A stretch of DNA of 6,015 nt from Peptococcaceae bacterium (lineage in GTDB: Bacteria; Bacillota; Peptococcia; Peptococcales; Peptococcaceae): the NCBI GenBank assembly GCA_900759105.1, contig CAAETY010000123.1, positions 1 to 6,015 on the forward strand, read 5' to 3'. Under the pieces are notes generated by a model. That model saw nothing but the letters and a program-made list of their open reading frames with translations, ran no database searches and was not told the DNA's origin. The translations under genes were made by a program, and so were the position numbers. This document shows, piece by piece, positions 4,564-6,015 of the stretch; position 1 is the stretch's first letter, and each line of letters opens with the position of its first letter.

Positions 4564-5583
4564 TTACAGAGAAAGTTCGTGCCATGGTTGGCTCAGTTTG
4601 CCAATGCGGTTCATCAGCGCTTCGCCAAGGCCGTCAGTCGGCCAAGCATCCACGTAGATTTCTTGCACCTCGAAAGCATCCATGCGGCGCAATCCGTCAA
4701 ACAGGCGATGCGCGGCTTCTTCGGGATGGGCAAAGCTACCCATGTTCCACACAAACACATCCTCAGGAATAATGCCCAGCTCGGCGATGGTTTCATCCGC
4801 CAAGAGCATGCCCACCGGACGCGGTGCCTGCTCCAAGCGTGCCAATATGCGTTTCGCGCGGTCCGTCCCTTCCAACAGGTACGCCGGTGCTTGCGGTGCA
4901 TAGTGGCGATACTTCATCCCCGGTGCTTTTGGCGCGGCATCGTCTGCTGTTGGACCCGCCATGGTGACAGGGCCAATCACAGCCTCGATGTGTTCACGCG
5001 GAATGCCACCCGGACGCAGAATGGCAAACGGGGTGGTCGTGAGATCCACAATGGTAGATTCTACCCCCACACGGCAAGCGCCACCATCAACAACACCGGC
5101 GATTTTATCGCCAAAATCGTGTTCAACATGGGTGGCAAGGGTTGGCGAAGGGTGACCACTCACATTGGCGCTCGGACCTGCCAAAGGATGCCCCACCGCA
5201 CGAATAAGCGAGCGCGCCAAATCGTTGTCCGGCATACGTACCGCAACCGTATCGAGCCCACCGCTTACTGTCGGTGACACCACCTTGCGCTTTTTGAGCA
5301 CCAAGGTCAACGGCCCCGGCCAGAACGCCTCAGCCAAATCAATGGCAGCCTCGGGAATATCCTCCGCAATATCGCGCAATGCGTTCATATCTGCAATATG
5401 CAAAATCAGCGGATTATCCGAAGGCCGACCCTTCGCGGCATAAATATTTTTGCAAGCCTCTTCATTAAAGCCATCCGCCCCGAGCCCGTACACCGTTTCG
5501 GTCGGAAAAGCCACCAGCCGACCTGCACGCAGCGCATCCACCGCTGTTTGCAAATCCGCCTCGCGCGTGATATCTAATAGCAT
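4564..5583 (-). CDS. ywlC: L-threonylcarbamoyladenylate synthase (Sua5/YwlC type)
   Basis: A 339-residue two-domain Sua5-type enzyme that makes threonylcarbamoyl-AMP from threonine, bicarbonate and ATP, the first step of the t6A37 modification of ANN-decoding tRNAs. The YrdC-like domain shows PTETVYGLGAD (27-37), KGRPSDNPL (51-59), GPSANVSG (136-143), a STIVDL segment and RPGG (190-193). The linker APGMKYRHYAP (220-230), which distinguishes Sua5 from the shorter TsaC, is intact and followed by the C-terminal Sua5 domain to the end. The start at 5583 is chosen because GAAAGGAAGG lies 8 nt upstream and the protein then begins at the family position; the in-frame ATG at 5616 lies about at the predicted transcription start. 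It is the first gene of the minus-strand operon in this window. Confidence 0.95.
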   Translation of the reverse strand: MLLDITREADLQTAVDALRAGRLVAFPTETVYGLGADGFNEEACKNIYAAKGRPSDNPLILHIADMNALRDIAEDIPEAAIDLAEAFWPGPLTLVLKKRKVVSPTVSGGLDTVAVRMPDNDLARSLIRAVGHPLAGPSANVSGHPSPTLATHVEHDFGDKIAGVVDGGACRVGVESTIVDLTTTPFAILRPGGIPREHIEAVIGPVTMAGPTADDAAPKAPGMKYRHYAPQAPAYLLEGTDRAKRILARLEQAPRPVGMLLADETIAELGIIPEDVFVWNMGSFAHPEEAAHRLFDGLRRMDAFEVQEIYVDAWPTDGLGEALMNRIGKLSQPWHELSL

Positions 5584-5619
5584 CTCAACTGCCTTCCTTT
5601 CGTTGTTCACTGTCACTCT

Positions 5620-5648
5620 ATTATACCTTTTTTGAGGACATTTTCCTA
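5620..5648 (-). promoter_or_regulatory. Probable promoter of the ywlC-ywlE-rpiB operon
   Basis: On the minus strand a perfect TATAAT lies at 5625-5620. A poor -35 candidate, TAGGAA (5648-5643), stands 17 bp upstream. Transcription would start near 5613, giving a leader of about 30 nt before the ATG at 5583. A TTGACA at 5680-5675 is too far upstream to pair with this -10. The repeat tract begins only about 60 bp upstream of the -10. Confidence 0.5.
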
Positions 5649-5736
5649 GACAAACCCACCAAAGATAGGGAGATTGTCAAGGGGTGCCAAGGATGGGAGC
5701 GAGTGTGGAGGGTACTCTTATGAGTAAGCGAGCTCT

Positions 5737-5787
5737 CTATCCTCCACCGCTCGCGCGGTCCCCCTCCTTCCACATTGAAGGAGGCTT
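5737..5787 (+). repeat. Module B6
   Basis: It starts CTATCCTCCACCGC with first hairpin ACCGC/GCGGT. The second hairpin has CACATT between CCTCCTTC and GAAGGAGG, so the stem is 8 bp. It is the left half of the second 159-bp unit. Confidence 0.8.
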
Positions 5788-5846
5788 GGGATCGTGCAAG
5801 CTTGTAGGGACTTGCTCATGAAAGAAGGTAGTGGGTGGTGCACCAC

Positions 5847-5895
5847 AAAGCCCTCTTTCTCTGAAAGAGGGGGGACCGCTTGCGGTGGGTGATAG
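5847..5895 (+). repeat. Module A4
   Basis: It starts AAAGCC and has hairpins CTCTTTC/GAAAGAG and ACCGC/GCGGT with a 2-base loop, ending GGGTGATAG. The GGGTC linker box follows, then two sub-repeats with ATTGGCAG and TGCAACG. Confidence 0.8.
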
Positions 5896-5982
5896 CCGCC
5901 GGGTCTGGGTGATTGGCAGGGCGGTGCAACGTAGGGCATTCGTATGCAGATTCAGCAGATTGGCAGTACAGTGCAACGAAGC

Positions 5983-6015
5983 AAAGCCCTCTTTCTCTGA
6001 AAGAGGGGGGACCGC
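5983..6015 (+). repeat. Module A5, truncated by the window end
   Basis: It starts AAAGCC with the CTCTTTC/GAAAGAG hairpin; the window ends inside the second hairpin at ACCGC. Its lead-in (TGCAACGAAGCAAAGCC) resembles the lead-in to A1 at about 174-190, suggesting that this junction is itself a repeated unit. Confidence 0.7.

Larger units (their letters stand above)
5737..5895. repeat. 159-bp B-spacer-A unit, copy 2
   Basis: It has the same length, order and orientation as 361-519. The spacer shares TGCAAGCTTGTAGGGACTTG and CATGAAAGAAGG with copy 1. Its small hairpin differs in sequence but still pairs: the 12-base palindrome GTGGTGCACCAC at 5835-5846 replaces GTGTG-ATG-CACAC of copy 1. Confidence 0.65.
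5680..6015. repeat. Right repeat tract (B6-A4-A5), cut by window end
   Basis: The same repeat family resumes upstream of ywlC. Homology with the left tract starts at about 5688 (CAAGGATGGG, matching about 313), then GGTACTCT, module B6, the 61-bp conserved spacer shared with the left tract, module A4, an A-type linker with two sub-repeats, and the start of module A5. The tract continues beyond the window. No gene is credible in it; open frames on the minus strand are by-products of the repeat. Confidence 0.8.

Noticed and set aside
5675..5680. TTGACA on the minus strand as the -35 of the ywlC promoter
   Set aside because: It is about 49 bp from the TATAAT at 5620-5625, and no -10-like hexamer is seen at 16-18 bp from it.

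Overview
The window looks like a chromosomal segment of a low-to-mid GC Firmicute. The evidence is strong AGGAG-type ribosome binding sites, the sua5/ywlC - ywlE - rpiB gene order known from Bacillus and relatives, and an exported protein ending in a copper-amine-oxidase-N 'stalk' domain, a fold common in Negativicutes, Clostridia and Paenibacilli. A Negativicutes-like or clostridial gut bacterium is my guess; nothing here fixes the genus.

Layout. Bases 1-169 are an intergenic edge with three hairpins, two of them terminator-like. Bases 170-1691 are a dense repeat tract built from two related, oppositely oriented double-hairpin modules, here called A and B, with one plus-strand gene nested inside: a small DUF559 (Vsr-like PD-(D/E)XK) endonuclease-like protein at 851-1210. 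The tract ends in a tandem array with a 131-132 bp period and abuts a strong terminator at 1704-1736. Bases 1754-5583 hold four minus-strand genes, in transcription order: sua5/tsaC-type threonylcarbamoyl-AMP synthase, a YwlE-type low-molecular-weight phosphatase, rpiB, and a secreted stalk-domain protein. Their promoter is about 5620-5648 and their terminator is at 1704-1736. From about 5680 to the end the same repeat family resumes and runs off the window.

How the genes relate. The first three minus-strand genes are spaced 17 and 6 nt apart and are surely co-transcribed. They serve tRNA t6A37 synthesis, protein phospho-residue removal and pentose phosphate metabolism; the grouping is a conserved housekeeping neighbourhood rather than one pathway. 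The stalk protein follows after 57 nt with no terminator between, so it may be read through.

Most interesting signal. The repeats form an ordered family. A 159-bp B-spacer-A unit occurs twice at exactly the same length (361-519 and 5737-5895). The DUF559 gene sits in a third B-to-A spacer, with recognisable spacer sequence on both sides (721-761 and from 1205). This is the arrangement expected of a nuclease-bearing parent element and its miniature, gene-less derivatives, or of a nuclease gene inserted into a repeat. The module hairpins are kept by compensatory changes. The gene is AT-richer (about 43% GC by hand count) than the neighbouring operon (samples at about 53-60%).
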